DNA of 64,000 nt from NCBI RefSeq assembly GCF_046244385.1, contig NZ_CP176366.1, positions 1,550,001-1,614,000 of the forward strand, in the 5' to 3' direction. This DNA is from Methanospirillum stamsii (lineage in GTDB: Archaea > Halobacteriota > Methanomicrobia > Methanomicrobiales > Methanospirillaceae). A program made the position numbers and the translations under genes. The notes beneath the pieces were generated by a model that searched no databases, was not told the DNA's origin, and worked only from the letters and a program-made list of their open reading frames with translations. Positions 43,770 to 52,680 of the stretch are shown in pieces; positions within the stretch are counted from its first letter, which is position 1; each line of letters opens with the position of its first letter.

Positions 43770-44918
43770 ATGTTTGCACATAGGATAGAAAATCTTCCTC
43801 CGTACTTATTTGCCCGAATAGATGAGATGAAAGCCCAAAAACGGGCGGAAGGGGTAGATGTTATCGACCTTGGGGTGGGGGATCCGGACCTTGCAACCCC
43901 TCCTCATATTGTCGATGCCCTGGTGACCTCCGCCAGAGATCTGGATAATCATCATTATCCTTCCTATCTTGGGATGCCTGCATACCGTCAGGCTGTCGCA
44001 TCCTGGTACAATAAACGGTTTGGTGTGGAATTAAACCCTGATAAGGAAGTCATCTCTCTTATGGGGTCAAAGGACGGGGTAGCCCATATCCCAGAAGTTT
44101 TAGTAAATCCGGGCGATTATGTTCTGGTACCAAGTCCTGGATACCCGGTTTACAGCACCGGTGCTCTTTTTGCCGAGGGAAAAACACATGATATGCCCCT
44201 GACCCGTGAGAACAATTTCCTTCCGGTCCTTGACGATATCCCCAAAGATGTTGCAAAAAAAGCAAAACTCATGTGGATTAATTATCCCAACAATCCGACA
44301 TCAGCGATTGCTCCTCCTTCGTTTTACCGGGAGGTCGTGGACTTTGCCCGTGACAATGATATCGTTGTTGTCAGTGACAATGCCTACTCTGAAATAGCCT
44401 TTGACGGGTACAAGGCACCTTCATTCCTGGAGACCGACGGGGCGGCTGAGGTAGGTATTGAGATGCATTCCCTCTCCAAAACTTACAATATGACCGGATG
44501 GCGTATTGGCATGGCGGTTGGAAACCCGGAGGTTATCAGGGGTCTTGGTACGGTAAAGACCAATGTCGATTCAGGTGTCTTCAACCCGGTCCAGTATGCG
44601 GCAATCGCAGCACTTTCAGGACCACAGGACTGTGTGGCTGAGGCCTGTAAGATCTATCAGGAACGCCGGGATGTATTGGTCAGCGGGCTCCAAAAACTCG
44701 GGTTTGAGGTCACTACTCCAAAAGCTACTTTCTATGTCTGGATGAAGGTTCCGGACAGCATCTCGTTTGCCGCAAAGATGCTCAACGAGGCAGGAATTGT
44801 CGTAACTCCGGGTGTCGGGTTTGGAAAATCCGGCGAAGGGTATGTCAGGTTTGCGGTAACCCGAACCGTAGACCGGATACGGGAGGCAGTAGAACGGATG
44901 CAGGAGGTGCAGTGGTGA
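43770..44918 (+). CDS. dapL: LL-diaminopimelate aminotransferase
   Basis: 382 residues, fold-type I PLP aminotransferase. V-I-D-L-G-V-G-D-P-D near residue 35, Y-P-S-Y-L-G-M-P-A-Y-R, N-Y-P-N-N-P-T-S, and the PLP lysine in S-L-S-K-T-Y-N-M-T-G-W-R. DapL makes LL-diaminopimelate directly from tetrahydrodipicolinate, the shortcut used by many methanogens for lysine. The next gene, diaminopimelate decarboxylase, overlaps, which supports this assignment over other class I aminotransferases. An epimerase (DapF) is still needed and is not in the window. Confidence 0.88.
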   Translation: MFAHRIENLPPYLFARIDEMKAQKRAEGVDVIDLGVGDPDLATPPHIVDALVTSARDLDNHHYPSYLGMPAYRQAVASWYNKRFGVELNPDKEVISLMGSKDGVAHIPEVLVNPGDYVLVPSPGYPVYSTGALFAEGKTHDMPLTRENNFLPVLDDIPKDVAKKAKLMWINYPNNPTSAIAPPSFYREVVDFARDNDIVVVSDNAYSEIAFDGYKAPSFLETDGAAEVGIEMHSLSKTYNMTGWRIGMAVGNPEVIRGLGTVKTNVDSGVFNPVQYAAIAALSGPQDCVAEACKIYQERRDVLVSGLQKLGFEVTTPKATFYVWMKVPDSISFAAKMLNEAGIVVTPGVGFGKSGEGYVRFAVTRTVDRIREAVERMQEVQW

Positions 44919-46207
44919 ACCTTCCTTCCCATCTTACCATTGAAAACAGCCATCTTATGATTGGTGGTTGTGATACGGTTCAACTTGCATTTACCCATGG
45001 AACGCCTCTCTATGTGACCGATGAGATCCGGATCCGGGAAAACTTCAGGGGATACCTGACCGCAATGTCCGGTTACTATCCAAAGATTCGGGTTCTCTAC
45101 GCTGCAAAAGCAAATGGGAACCTTTCCATCATGAAGATCCTGGCCCAGGAAGGAGCAGGTGCAGATGTCTTCTCATCCGGAGAACTTCATCTTGCTCTTC
45201 TTTCCGGTATGAAGCCTGAGCACCTCCTCTTTAACGGGTCTTCAAAGACCGAGGCAGATCACCGGCTTGCCATTGAAAAAGGAGTCCGGGTCTCCCTGGA
45301 TTCTCTTGATGAACTGGCCCAGATTGACCGGATTGCAGGAGAAGCAGGAAAAATTGTTGAGGTTTCTTTCCGGGTAAACCCGGCACTTGATGTTCCGACC
45401 CACCCCAAGATTGCAACCGGTCTTGCAACTTCGAAATTCGGTATTCCGGCGGCGGAGATAACCGATGCCTATGCAGCAGCCCTTGCCTGCAAACATGTCA
45501 TTCCGGTTGGTATCCACTGCCATATCGGGTCACAGATCCTTGAAGTGGAGCCTTTTGCAAAGGAAGCCCAGGTCATGATGGAGGTCGTCGAAGAACTCCA
45601 CCGGATGGGTGTGAAGTTCAAGTTCGTAGATCTTGGTGGCGGTCTTGGGGTTGCGTATGATCACAACGGGCCTGATGCACCGACTTTTTCAGCATATGCC
45701 GGAGCGGTTATGCCGGTCTGTACCTCGGTTCTTGGACGGCTTGGCATCAGTCCGGAGATCTGGATTGAGCCCGGCCGGTCTATGGTCTGTGACTCGACCC
45801 TTCTCCTGACAAAAGTTAACTCGGTCAAGAAGGCACACAAGTCCTTTGTGAACGTTGACGCCGGATTTAATCTTCTCATCCGACCGGCAATGTATGATTC
45901 ATACCATGAAGTCCTCATTGCAAACCGTGCGGATGAAAAACCAGCCGGAACCTACACAGTAACCGGTCCAATCTGTGAGACCGGGGATATCCTTGCCCAT
46001 GACCGGCAGCTCCCGGCTGTTATGGCAGGTGATCTTGTTGCCGTCCTTGATGCAGGAGCCTATGGATACTCCATGGCTTCCCAGTATAACGGCCGGGGCC
46101 GGTGCGGTGAGGTTCTGGTTAAACAGGGGAAAGCAGAACTCATGAGACGTGCAGAAACCCTCGATGATCTGATGGCTGCACTGATTACTCCTTCCTGGCT
46201 GCAGTAA
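44915..46207 (+). CDS. lysA: Diaminopimelate decarboxylase
   Basis: About 430 residues of the PLP-dependent alanine-racemase-fold decarboxylases. The PLP lysine is in Y-A-A-K-A-N-G-N; H-C-H-I-G-S-Q, G-G-G-L-G, E-P-G-R-S and, near the end, G-A-Y-G-Y-S-M-A-S-Q-Y-N are all present. It converts meso-diaminopimelate to lysine, the last step after DapL. Two GTG codons (44912, 44915) are possible. AGGAGGTG at 44902-44909 lies 5 bases before 44915, which I prefer; this overlaps the dapL stop by 4 bases (GTGA). Confidence 0.92.
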   Translation: MNLPSHLTIENSHLMIGGCDTVQLAFTHGTPLYVTDEIRIRENFRGYLTAMSGYYPKIRVLYAAKANGNLSIMKILAQEGAGADVFSSGELHLALLSGMKPEHLLFNGSSKTEADHRLAIEKGVRVSLDSLDELAQIDRIAGEAGKIVEVSFRVNPALDVPTHPKIATGLATSKFGIPAAEITDAYAAALACKHVIPVGIHCHIGSQILEVEPFAKEAQVMMEVVEELHRMGVKFKFVDLGGGLGVAYDHNGPDAPTFSAYAGAVMPVCTSVLGRLGISPEIWIEPGRSMVCDSTLLLTKVNSVKKAHKSFVNVDAGFNLLIRPAMYDSYHEVLIANRADEKPAGTYTVTGPICETGDILAHDRQLPAVMAGDLVAVLDAGAYGYSMASQYNGRGRCGEVLVKQGKAELMRRAETLDDLMAALITPSWLQ

Positions 46208-46220
46208 GGAGCTGAAACCG

Positions 46221-47507
46221 GTGGTCAGGTATCATTATGCACTGGTAGATGATCTCATCAGCAGGGAAGAATTCGACGCTCTGATCGAGAAGAAAATAAC
46301 CGATTGTGGGAACCTGGCCGATGAAACGGCAGCAGCCCTTCTGGTGGTGAAAGATCTCGGACGGTCTCATGTGAAGATCCGGGGCCTTCGGGGAAAATCA
46401 TCTCTCTTCTGTTTTTATGCAAAAATAATCGCCTTCTCCGGGGTGACCGAGTTTGACCGCCAGAACGGGGAGAAAGGTCTTGTTGCACGCCTTACGGTGG
46501 CTGATGAGACCGGACAGGTTGATCTTGTTTTCTGGGACGAACAGGCTGCAGCTCTTGAAGAGACGTTTGAGATAGCCGATGTTGTAGAGGTCATCGGAAG
46601 ACATGGAAAGTCTGCCCGTGATATCATGCCCTTAAACCTCCGGAAGACCTGTGTTGATATTGACTGTGTCATGGAGGTAAAGGAGCGGAAAGCACCAAAA
46701 CGGGTGGACCTCCATGGGCTTATTATCTCCCTTGCAGATCCGAAACCATTCACCAGAAAAGACGGGACCAGCGGTGAGATGGTAAGCGGGCTTGTGGCAG
46801 ACAGCGTTGGGACAGCCCGGCTCTTATGCTGGGAACCGTCGGTACTTGCCGGTATTACTCCGGGGATAGCAGTAACAGTCTCCGGTGCCCTGGAAAAGGA
46901 GGGCGATTACGGTGGCCGGGAGGTTGTGTTTGACGAAGAGACGATGCTCTCTCCTGCAGAGGAACCGCCGGAGATCCAGACAACTGCCCTGGAGGCCCTC
47001 GTTCCAGAACAGTCCGTCACCGTCCGGGGTACTCTGACCCGCATCCTTCCGGCAAAACCATTTACCAGAAGGGATGGGTCCACGTCATGGGTCCGGAATC
47101 TTCGCCTGTCAGATGGAAGTGCAGAGGTCCCTCTTGTACTCTGGGATGATGAGGCAAAACGGCCGCTCCTGCAGGGTGAATCGGTTATTATATACAATGC
47201 CTATGTAAAAACCGGAAGGACCGGAGATAATGAGATCTCTCTTGGGAGAGGAGGGGCGCTTGCTATAGTTCCTCACGAGGGAGAGCATATCCGGGTGCAG
47301 GGAACGGTCCTGTATGTTCCCCAAGGAACGCTTCTTACATCACCGGATGGATCATGGCTGGTCGATACAAAACTTCCCCATGGCACATATGCCATAATGA
47401 CCGGTTTTGCATGTGGTCAAAGGCTCTTTTCCGAAAGTGAAGAAGTCTTAGAATATGATGTAAAAATGATAAAAGACAACCTTGAAGCCTTTATTTTGTC
47501 ACTTTAA
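46221..47507 (+). CDS. RPA-like single-strand DNA-binding protein (OB folds)
   Basis: 428 residues with at least three OB-fold repeats near residues 50-150, 160-250 and 265-350. Signs are the recurrent F-T-R-K-D-G-T-S/F-T-R-R-D-G-S-T pattern and V-D-L-V-F-W-D, A-R-L-L-C-W-E, V-P-L-V-L-W-D. This is the archaeal replication factor A type. It binds single-stranded DNA in replication and repair and would supply substrate for RadA, encoded next. No zinc finger is seen, unlike some euryarchaeal RPA41 proteins. GTG start 13 bases after lysA, same operon. Confidence 0.87.
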   Translation: MVRYHYALVDDLISREEFDALIEKKITDCGNLADETAAALLVVKDLGRSHVKIRGLRGKSSLFCFYAKIIAFSGVTEFDRQNGEKGLVARLTVADETGQVDLVFWDEQAAALEETFEIADVVEVIGRHGKSARDIMPLNLRKTCVDIDCVMEVKERKAPKRVDLHGLIISLADPKPFTRKDGTSGEMVSGLVADSVGTARLLCWEPSVLAGITPGIAVTVSGALEKEGDYGGREVVFDEETMLSPAEEPPEIQTTALEALVPEQSVTVRGTLTRILPAKPFTRRDGSTSWVRNLRLSDGSAEVPLVLWDDEAKRPLLQGESVIIYNAYVKTGRTGDNEISLGRGGALAIVPHEGEHIRVQGTVLYVPQGTLLTSPDGSWLVDTKLPHGTYAIMTGFACGQRLFSESEEVLEYDVKMIKDNLEAFILSL

Positions 47508-47544
47508 AAAAAGGCATTTTCACTTTCACCCTGTTTATTTTAGA

Positions 47545-47552
47545 CTTAAATA
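47545..47552 (+). promoter_or_regulatory. TATA box candidate for radA
   Basis: CTTAAATA, 39 bases before the radA ATG, which would place the transcript start about 14-20 bases before the ATG. GAGGG follows as ribosome site. Confidence 0.45.
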
Positions 47553-47590
47553 CTCCTTGTTGCCACCTGTATGATGAGGGATAAACTACT

Positions 47591-48814
47591 ATGGCAACAG
47601 AAGCATACAAGCTTGAGGACATTCCAGGCGTCGGACCTACCACTGCAGAAAAACTCCGTGAAGCAGGGTATGAATCAGTGGAGAAGATAGCACAGTCAAC
47701 GACAACTGAATTATATGACACCGCTGAGATAGGCGAAGCAACCGCCCGCAAGATGATAAAGTGGTGTACATCCCAGGTAAGTCCGGATGCAGCATCTTCA
47801 TCAGATACAAAGTCCGCAACGCAGGAAGATACTGACAATATGACACAGCGGAGACTGGACATTGAAGATATTCCGGGAGTAGGCCCTGCAATAGCAGAAA
47901 AGCTTCGGGACGCCGGCTTTTTAACGATTGAAAGTATTGCAACCTCTCTTCCGTCAACACTTGCAGAAGCTGCAGAACTTGGAGAGGCAACCGCCAAGAA
48001 GATGATCAAGTGGTGTCGTGACCAGTCTGATATCGGCGGGTTCAAGACTGGCACTGATGTCTTTGAACAGCGGCTGAAGGTCAAGAAACTCCGGACTCTT
48101 GTCCCTGAAGTTGATGATCTCATGGGAGGGGGGTTTGAAACCCAGGCCATCACCGAGATGTACGGTGAGTTCGGTTCTGGTAAATCCCAGATAGTTCACC
48201 AGATGTCTGTTAATGTCCAGCTTCCGGAAGAACTCGGTGGTCTTGGCGGTTCGGTCATCTACGTGGATACGGAGAATACCTTCAGACCTGAACGTATTGA
48301 ACAGATGGTCAGGGGCCTTGAGATTGAAGGTGCCGATCCACAGGATTTTTTAAAGAATATTCACGTTGCACGTGCCCAGACTTCAGATCATCAGATGCTC
48401 CTCATCGAGACATCCCGTGAACTGGCCGAGGAACTCAAAGCTGCAGGAAAACCGGTCAAACTGGTGATTGTTGATTCACTCACCGGTCTCTTCCGTTCAG
48501 AGTATGCAGGACGGGGATCCCTTGCAGAGCGGCAACAGAAACTGAATCGTCACATGCATGATATCTTCAAACTCTGTGATGAGTACAATGCCATCGGCCT
48601 TGTGACAAACCAGGTCCAGTCCAATCCGGCAGTTTTCTTTGGTGACCCGACAAAACCTATCGGAGGAAATATCGTAGGTCATACCGCAACCTTCAGAGTA
48701 TACCTGCGAAAGAGCAAGGGCGGAAAACGTATCTTCAGGCTGGTTGACAGTCCGAATCTGCCTGAAGGAGAAGCAACGTTCCTTGTTGAAGAAGGTGGAA
48801 TGCGGTCCTGCTAA
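47591..48814 (+). CDS. radA: RadA recombinase with duplicated N-terminal HhH domain
   Basis: 407 residues; typical archaeal RadA has about 320-350. The C-terminal RecA-fold core is complete: Walker A G-E-F-G-S-G-K-S near 191, Walker B L-V-I-V-D-S near 290, R-Q-Q-K-L-N-R-H, and the L2-like region N-Q-V-Q-S-N-P. The N-terminus holds two helix-hairpin-helix domains instead of one: residues 6-58 (L-E-D-I-P-G-V-G-P-T, E-A-T-A-R-K-M-I-K-W-C) and 92-148 (I-E-D-I-P-G-V-G-P-A, E-A-T-A-K-K-M-I-K-W-C), joined by a Ser/Thr/Asp-rich linker. It forms filaments on ssDNA for homologous recombination. The extra HhH could alter dsDNA binding. Confidence 0.95.
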   Translation: MATEAYKLEDIPGVGPTTAEKLREAGYESVEKIAQSTTTELYDTAEIGEATARKMIKWCTSQVSPDAASSSDTKSATQEDTDNMTQRRLDIEDIPGVGPAIAEKLRDAGFLTIESIATSLPSTLAEAAELGEATAKKMIKWCRDQSDIGGFKTGTDVFEQRLKVKKLRTLVPEVDDLMGGGFETQAITEMYGEFGSGKSQIVHQMSVNVQLPEELGGLGGSVIYVDTENTFRPERIEQMVRGLEIEGADPQDFLKNIHVARAQTSDHQMLLIETSRELAEELKAAGKPVKLVIVDSLTGLFRSEYAGRGSLAERQQKLNRHMHDIFKLCDEYNAIGLVTNQVQSNPAVFFGDPTKPIGGNIVGHTATFRVYLRKSKGGKRIFRLVDSPNLPEGEATFLVEEGGMRSC

Positions 48815-48838
48815 TAGCAAAAGGAGTTTGATATTATA

Positions 48839-49537
48839 GTGTTTCGGGGAGTGATAACCGATATAGACGGAACGTTGACCGACGAAAAGCGCAGGCTCTC
48901 AACTGCTGCCATAGAGACAATACGAAGGCTCCAGGAGAGTGGAGTTGAGGTGGTGCTCTCATCAGGCAACACCTCATGCCTTCTTAAGGGACTTTGTAAG
49001 CTCATCGGGACGGGGGGCACATTTATCGGGGAAAATGGAGGAGTGTACCGGATTGGATTTACCGGTGAACTACAATTGATCGCAGATAGAAAAATAGCGA
49101 TTGATGCCCTGAATCTTTGTATTGAGCACTTTCAGAAGAAAGGAATAACTCTCGAACTCTTCTCGTATAATGAACGATTCTCTGATGTGGCTTTTGCCCG
49201 GACAGTACCGGTTGAAGAAGTTCGTTCTCTTCTTGCCGACTGGCCGGTTGATATCATGGACACGAACTTTGCGATACACATTCATAAGGCCGGCATTGAT
49301 AAAGGAAAAACGTTTCAGGTTGTTACAGAAAGCCTTGGAATTAAGCCGGAAGAATTCCTGGCCATTGGCGATTCGGAAAATGACATTGGAATGATAAAGG
49401 CTGCAGGCATTGGCTGTTGTGTTGCAAATGCACAAGAAAGGGTACGGATAATATCTGATTACTGTTCATCAGTTCCGTACGGAGAAGGTTTTGTAGAAAT
49501 AATGAATAGGAACTTTTCTCACATTCTGGCCAGATAA
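48839..49537 (+). CDS. Phosphoglycolate phosphatase, archaeal HAD type
   Basis: 232 residues, HAD superfamily IIB (SPP-like/TA0175 family). Catalytic Asp pair in T-D-I-D-G-T-L-T-D, S-S-G-N-T, the Lys in I-D-K-G, and the Mg-binding G-D-S-E-N-D. It dephosphorylates phosphoglycolate or related small phosphates. GTG start at 48839; AAGGAG about 13 bases upstream is distant but present. Its last 19 bases overlap the convergent PRC-barrel gene. Confidence 0.87.
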   Translation: MFRGVITDIDGTLTDEKRRLSTAAIETIRRLQESGVEVVLSSGNTSCLLKGLCKLIGTGGTFIGENGGVYRIGFTGELQLIADRKIAIDALNLCIEHFQKKGITLELFSYNERFSDVAFARTVPVEEVRSLLADWPVDIMDTNFAIHIHKAGIDKGKTFQVVTESLGIKPEEFLAIGDSENDIGMIKAAGIGCCVANAQERVRIISDYCSSVPYGEGFVEIMNRNFSHILAR

Positions 49538-49770
49538 CGGTCAACGACAATAAAATCCTTGATATCCCGTACTGCTTCGAAGGGAATAAGCATATTTTCA
49601 CCGTCCAGGGTATACCCGGTTGTATCAAATGATTCCTCCGGCTCGAGAACCAGGTCGGTAATAAGCCCCGTGTCAAAATCAACCATCAGATTGCGAAGTG
49701 ATCCTATCCCTTTCCCGTCATTTGTCACGATCTGTTTCCGTGAGAGACTGCGGGCAAGTATAGACTTCAT
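49519..49770 (-). CDS. PRC-barrel domain protein
   Basis: 83 residues, a single PRC-barrel: A-R-S-L-S-R-K-Q-I-V-T-N-D-G-K-x-I-G, then L-V-x-D-F-D-T-G-L-I-T-D-L-V, then I-P-F-E-A-V-R-D-I-K-D-F-I-V-V-D. Small archaeal PRC-barrel proteins are widespread; links to RNA processing and cell division have been proposed. Convergent with the phosphatase gene. Confidence 0.85.
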   Translation of the reverse strand: MKSILARSLSRKQIVTNDGKGIGSLRNLMVDFDTGLITDLVLEPEESFDTTGYTLDGENMLIPFEAVRDIKDFIVVDRYLARM

Positions 49771-49825
49771 ATATCAGGTTTCAGTCGTATCCGGTAATAA
49801 AACTCCCGATCAGATTCTGATATCC

Positions 49826-50818
49826 TTACCTTCGTCCGGGTTTGATTCCGGTCTTTTTAAGTGCTTTTTCAATCGACCAGTACCCACGGCCCAATTCTTC
49901 CTGAAGTTTGTTGTTAATCTCTTTTTCTGTCAGTCTTGTTCCTGATAATTCCTGATACCGGTTTCGAAGAGAGTTTATTTCATCATCTGTCCAGGTTTTT
50001 CTGGTCAGTTTTCTCTCTGGTTCCAGCGGGGTTCTGATAGTATTAAGGAGGGATCCGGGAACAAGATTTGCAATCTCCTGAGTGCGTGTGTCAAACATTC
50101 CTGATGAGATCTCAAAGCCGATAACGTTTCTGGAGAGTCCGATGGCTGTCCTGGCGGTTGAGAACCCTCCGAGGAAGAGATCGCACACCAGATCTCCTTC
50201 ATTGCTGCTGTATTGAATTATCCGGCTTAAGAGTGCAAAGGGAAGTTCGTTTTTATTTTTTACTCGTCCTGGTTTGTATTCCCGGTTAATTATCCAGACA
50301 TCCTCCCGGTCCTGGTAATTAAGAGAGCCCCCGTGTTCATCCTTCTCCGAAAGAGCAACTCTGCATTCGGTGTTAAATGTCCTTATCCCTCCGGGTTTTG
50401 TATAATAGAGGATGTGATAATGCGAAGACACAAATTTCCTGCTTGTAAAAACACCGAAGTTATATTTCCATATGATATGATTGACTTCTTCGAGCCTGGT
50501 ATGATGGAGCGCATTTAAGATGTGCAAAAGATTGGTATATCCTGATACAATATAGATTGAGCCCCCGGGACGTAAGATTCGCTCTGCCTGTGCAATCCAG
50601 TTCAAACTGAAGTTCTCATATTCTTCAGCCGGAATCTCAACATACCCGTCGGTGACAAAAGATTCGTCCCGGTTATAGTGCCGGTGCAGTTTGTCTCCCT
50701 CTATGCCATATGGGGGATCGGTAATGATGAGATCAACGGAGTTGTCCGGGATCTGGGAGGATCCGGGTATACAGTCACCGTTATAGAAAACTCCTCCCGG
50801 AATTGTTACTTTGCGCAT
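49826..50818 (-). CDS. DNA N6-adenine/N4-cytosine methyltransferase, solitary
   Basis: 330 residues. The catalytic motif IV D-P-P-Y-G lies near residue 38, before the SAM-binding motif region (D-L-F-L-G-G-F-S-T-A, near 215): the beta-class order. The C-terminal 70 residues form an added helical domain (R-K-T-W-T-D-D-E-I-N-S-L-R, then W-S-I-E-K-A-L-K-K-T), perhaps for DNA recognition. No restriction endonuclease is nearby, so it looks like an orphan methylase, possibly regulatory. It starts 2 bases after the HTH-CBS gene, so the two are cotranscribed. Confidence 0.88.
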   Translation of the reverse strand: MRKVTIPGGVFYNGDCIPGSSQIPDNSVDLIITDPPYGIEGDKLHRHYNRDESFVTDGYVEIPAEEYENFSLNWIAQAERILRPGGSIYIVSGYTNLLHILNALHHTRLEEVNHIIWKYNFGVFTSRKFVSSHYHILYYTKPGGIRTFNTECRVALSEKDEHGGSLNYQDREDVWIINREYKPGRVKNKNELPFALLSRIIQYSSNEGDLVCDLFLGGFSTARTAIGLSRNVIGFEISSGMFDTRTQEIANLVPGSLLNTIRTPLEPERKLTRKTWTDDEINSLRNRYQELSGTRLTEKEINNKLQEELGRGYWSIEKALKKTGIKPGRR

Positions 50819-50820
50819 AT

Positions 50821-51699
50821 TTAGTTGGTCGGAAGGGTCCGGAAGATGTCAGACTGGGTCAGGATACCCACCGGTTTGTTATCTTCAAAAACAATGAGTC
50901 GGCCTATTGATCGTTCCTTGAATTTCCTGATGACCTCATAGAGCTGGACCTGTGCATCAGCATAGACGACGTCCTCGGTCATGACTTCACTGACATGGGT
51001 GTCCAGCGGGGAGTCCTTTTCAATAGCCTGCAGGATATCTGACATAGTCACAATTCCCATAAGAAATCCCCCGTCCATAACCGGTGCACCATGAATATGA
51101 TTGGTATTAAAAAGTTTCACCGCATCTTTCAGGCTGGACCGGGTGGAGAGCATCTTAGTGGGAGTAGACATGTAGTCCCGTATCGGTTTTTTGGGAAGGG
51201 AGACCATTTCAAGAATAGATATGATGAGTGCAGGTTCGTTCTCATCTTTTCCGAATACTTCACCCTTGATCAGGAGTTTGTTGACCGGAGTTGGTCCGAT
51301 GGTGATAACGTCGCCATTGTTGAAGAGTTTTACACTCCCGATTATTCGTATCTGTGCATGACAGATATCAGCATGGGAAAGGGTGGAAAATATGATCTCG
51401 CCAACCTTTACTCCTGGAACAATCTCTCCATCCCGGGAGATCTTCACCTCGTACGTTTCACCATCACGTTTCAGGTTCAGTTCCTTGTAGGCGAGCATGG
51501 TCGGGTGATATCCGCCCTTTGGTCCGGGTATGCCATCAACAAGGCCGATAGCTTTGAGTGCCTGCATCTGGTTCCGGACGGTTCCGGCGTTCCGGAGAAT
51601 GATCTCGGCTATCTCCTCTCCCTTAATGGGAATTGATTTCTTCTCATACAGACTGATAAGGGTAATCAGGATGTCATTTTGAATAGGGGAGAGATCCAT
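50821..51699 (-). CDS. HTH-CBS domain regulator
   Basis: 292 residues. A winged-helix-like N-terminus (Q-N-D-I-L-I-T-L-I-S-L, then G-E-E-I-A-E-I-I, N-A-G-T-V-R-N-Q-M), a central beta-rich domain (75-170), and a CBS pair at 172-290 (I-R-D-Y-M-S-T-P-T, then G-I-V-T-M-S-D-I-L and V-S-E-V-M-T-E-D-V, G-I-L-T-Q-S-D-I-F). CBS pairs bind adenine nucleotides, SAM or similar. A SAM-sensing role would fit the adjoining methyltransferase but is only an inference. Confidence 0.85.
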   Translation of the reverse strand: MDLSPIQNDILITLISLYEKKSIPIKGEEIAEIILRNAGTVRNQMQALKAIGLVDGIPGPKGGYHPTMLAYKELNLKRDGETYEVKISRDGEIVPGVKVGEIIFSTLSHADICHAQIRIIGSVKLFNNGDVITIGPTPVNKLLIKGEVFGKDENEPALIISILEMVSLPKKPIRDYMSTPTKMLSTRSSLKDAVKLFNTNHIHGAPVMDGGFLMGIVTMSDILQAIEKDSPLDTHVSEVMTEDVVYADAQVQLYEVIRKFKERSIGRLIVFEDNKPVGILTQSDIFRTLPTN

Positions 51700-52024
51700 G
51701 ATTATTTACTCGCTAACGCATGCGTCATAATTTATTTCCACTGAAAGACTGTGCAAAGAGTTGTAGGATAAGTCTAGCAAGAACTTATCTTTACGTTCAT
51801 CTCTATCTGATTTTATTGAGTTTATTAACATGATAAATCATGATGGTTCATAAAGTGTGATGAGGAAAAATGAACATGTTTCATACCCGAAAAAAAGTCA
51901 ATTTCTTACCTGGGAAAAGACCACGACACTGGTGCGGATTTACTCTGGTGTATCAGAGCGTGTTCTTAACCGGAAGGATAAAAAACAGGATGGTGGAAAT
52001 CCATTTCATCAATCATATATCTTT
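51700..52024. other. Intergenic region without genes
   Basis: About 325 bases. It holds the start region of the HTH-CBS gene (with the palindrome GCATGC near 51718) and AT-rich sequence. A 64-codon plus-strand frame (51870-52064) overlaps the end of a real gene and lacks any family sign. Confidence 0.45.
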
Positions 52025-52585
52025 TTATACTGAGCATGAGTTTTCATTTTCAGATTCTATCTGAATTGCGATGTCAAATGCCTGAAGGGCCTCTTCATAT
52101 TTTCCCAGGAAATTCAGGGCAAATGCCTTGTTATTCCATGCATCGGTATATTGTGGATCGATCTGAATTGCCTTATCAAATGACCGGATTGCATCTTCAT
52201 ATTGTTCCAGGTAATTGAGAGCAAATCCTTTGTTATTCCAGGGGTCTGCATAATCCGGCATTATCTCAATTGCTTTATCGCAAACCTGAATCGCTTCTTC
52301 GTATCTCCCCAGGAGATTGAAAACGATTCCTTTGTTATTCCATGCTATTGCATCTTCCGGGTTTATTGAAATTGCCTTTTCAGATGCTTCTAAAGACTCC
52401 TCGTATCTTCCGAGAAGGTAGAGGGCAACCCCCTTATTTATCCAGACATCCGGATCATTAGGGTTTTGCTTGAGAGCTTGTTCACAGGACTCCAGTGCTT
52501 TCTCATAACTCTTAAGATTTTCCAGAATCTCCTGTTTATTGGTTAGGGAAATATCATCTCTTCCCGAAAAAGATAACGTATCCAT
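52025..52585 (-). CDS. TPR-repeat protein
   Basis: 186 residues made almost wholly of four 34-residue TPRs, with the repeated W-N-N-K-G-x-A/V and A-I-x-I-x-P/D-A pattern (W-I-N-K-G-V-A, W-N-N-K-G-I-V, W-N-N-K-G-F-A, W-N-N-K-A-F-A). No signal peptide, so cytoplasmic. A protein-interaction scaffold; partner unknown. A second TPR gene lies 95 bases upstream on the same strand. Confidence 0.88.
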   Translation of the reverse strand: MDTLSFSGRDDISLTNKQEILENLKSYEKALESCEQALKQNPNDPDVWINKGVALYLLGRYEESLEASEKAISINPEDAIAWNNKGIVFNLLGRYEEAIQVCDKAIEIMPDYADPWNNKGFALNYLEQYEDAIRSFDKAIQIDPQYTDAWNNKAFALNFLGKYEEALQAFDIAIQIESENENSCSV

Positions 52586-52680
52586 AAAGGGCTTTTTGCG
52601 TTAAAGGGGTTAAGAGTTCCTTTTCTTATGCGGCTGAAAAAAAGGAGCACGAGGTCTCGTCTGCTCAAAATACATGAGTA

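Noticed and set aside
51870..52064. A 64-codon plus-strand frame between the HTH-CBS and TPR genes.
   Set aside because: It overlaps the end of the TPR gene antisense, has no ribosome site and no recognisable family.
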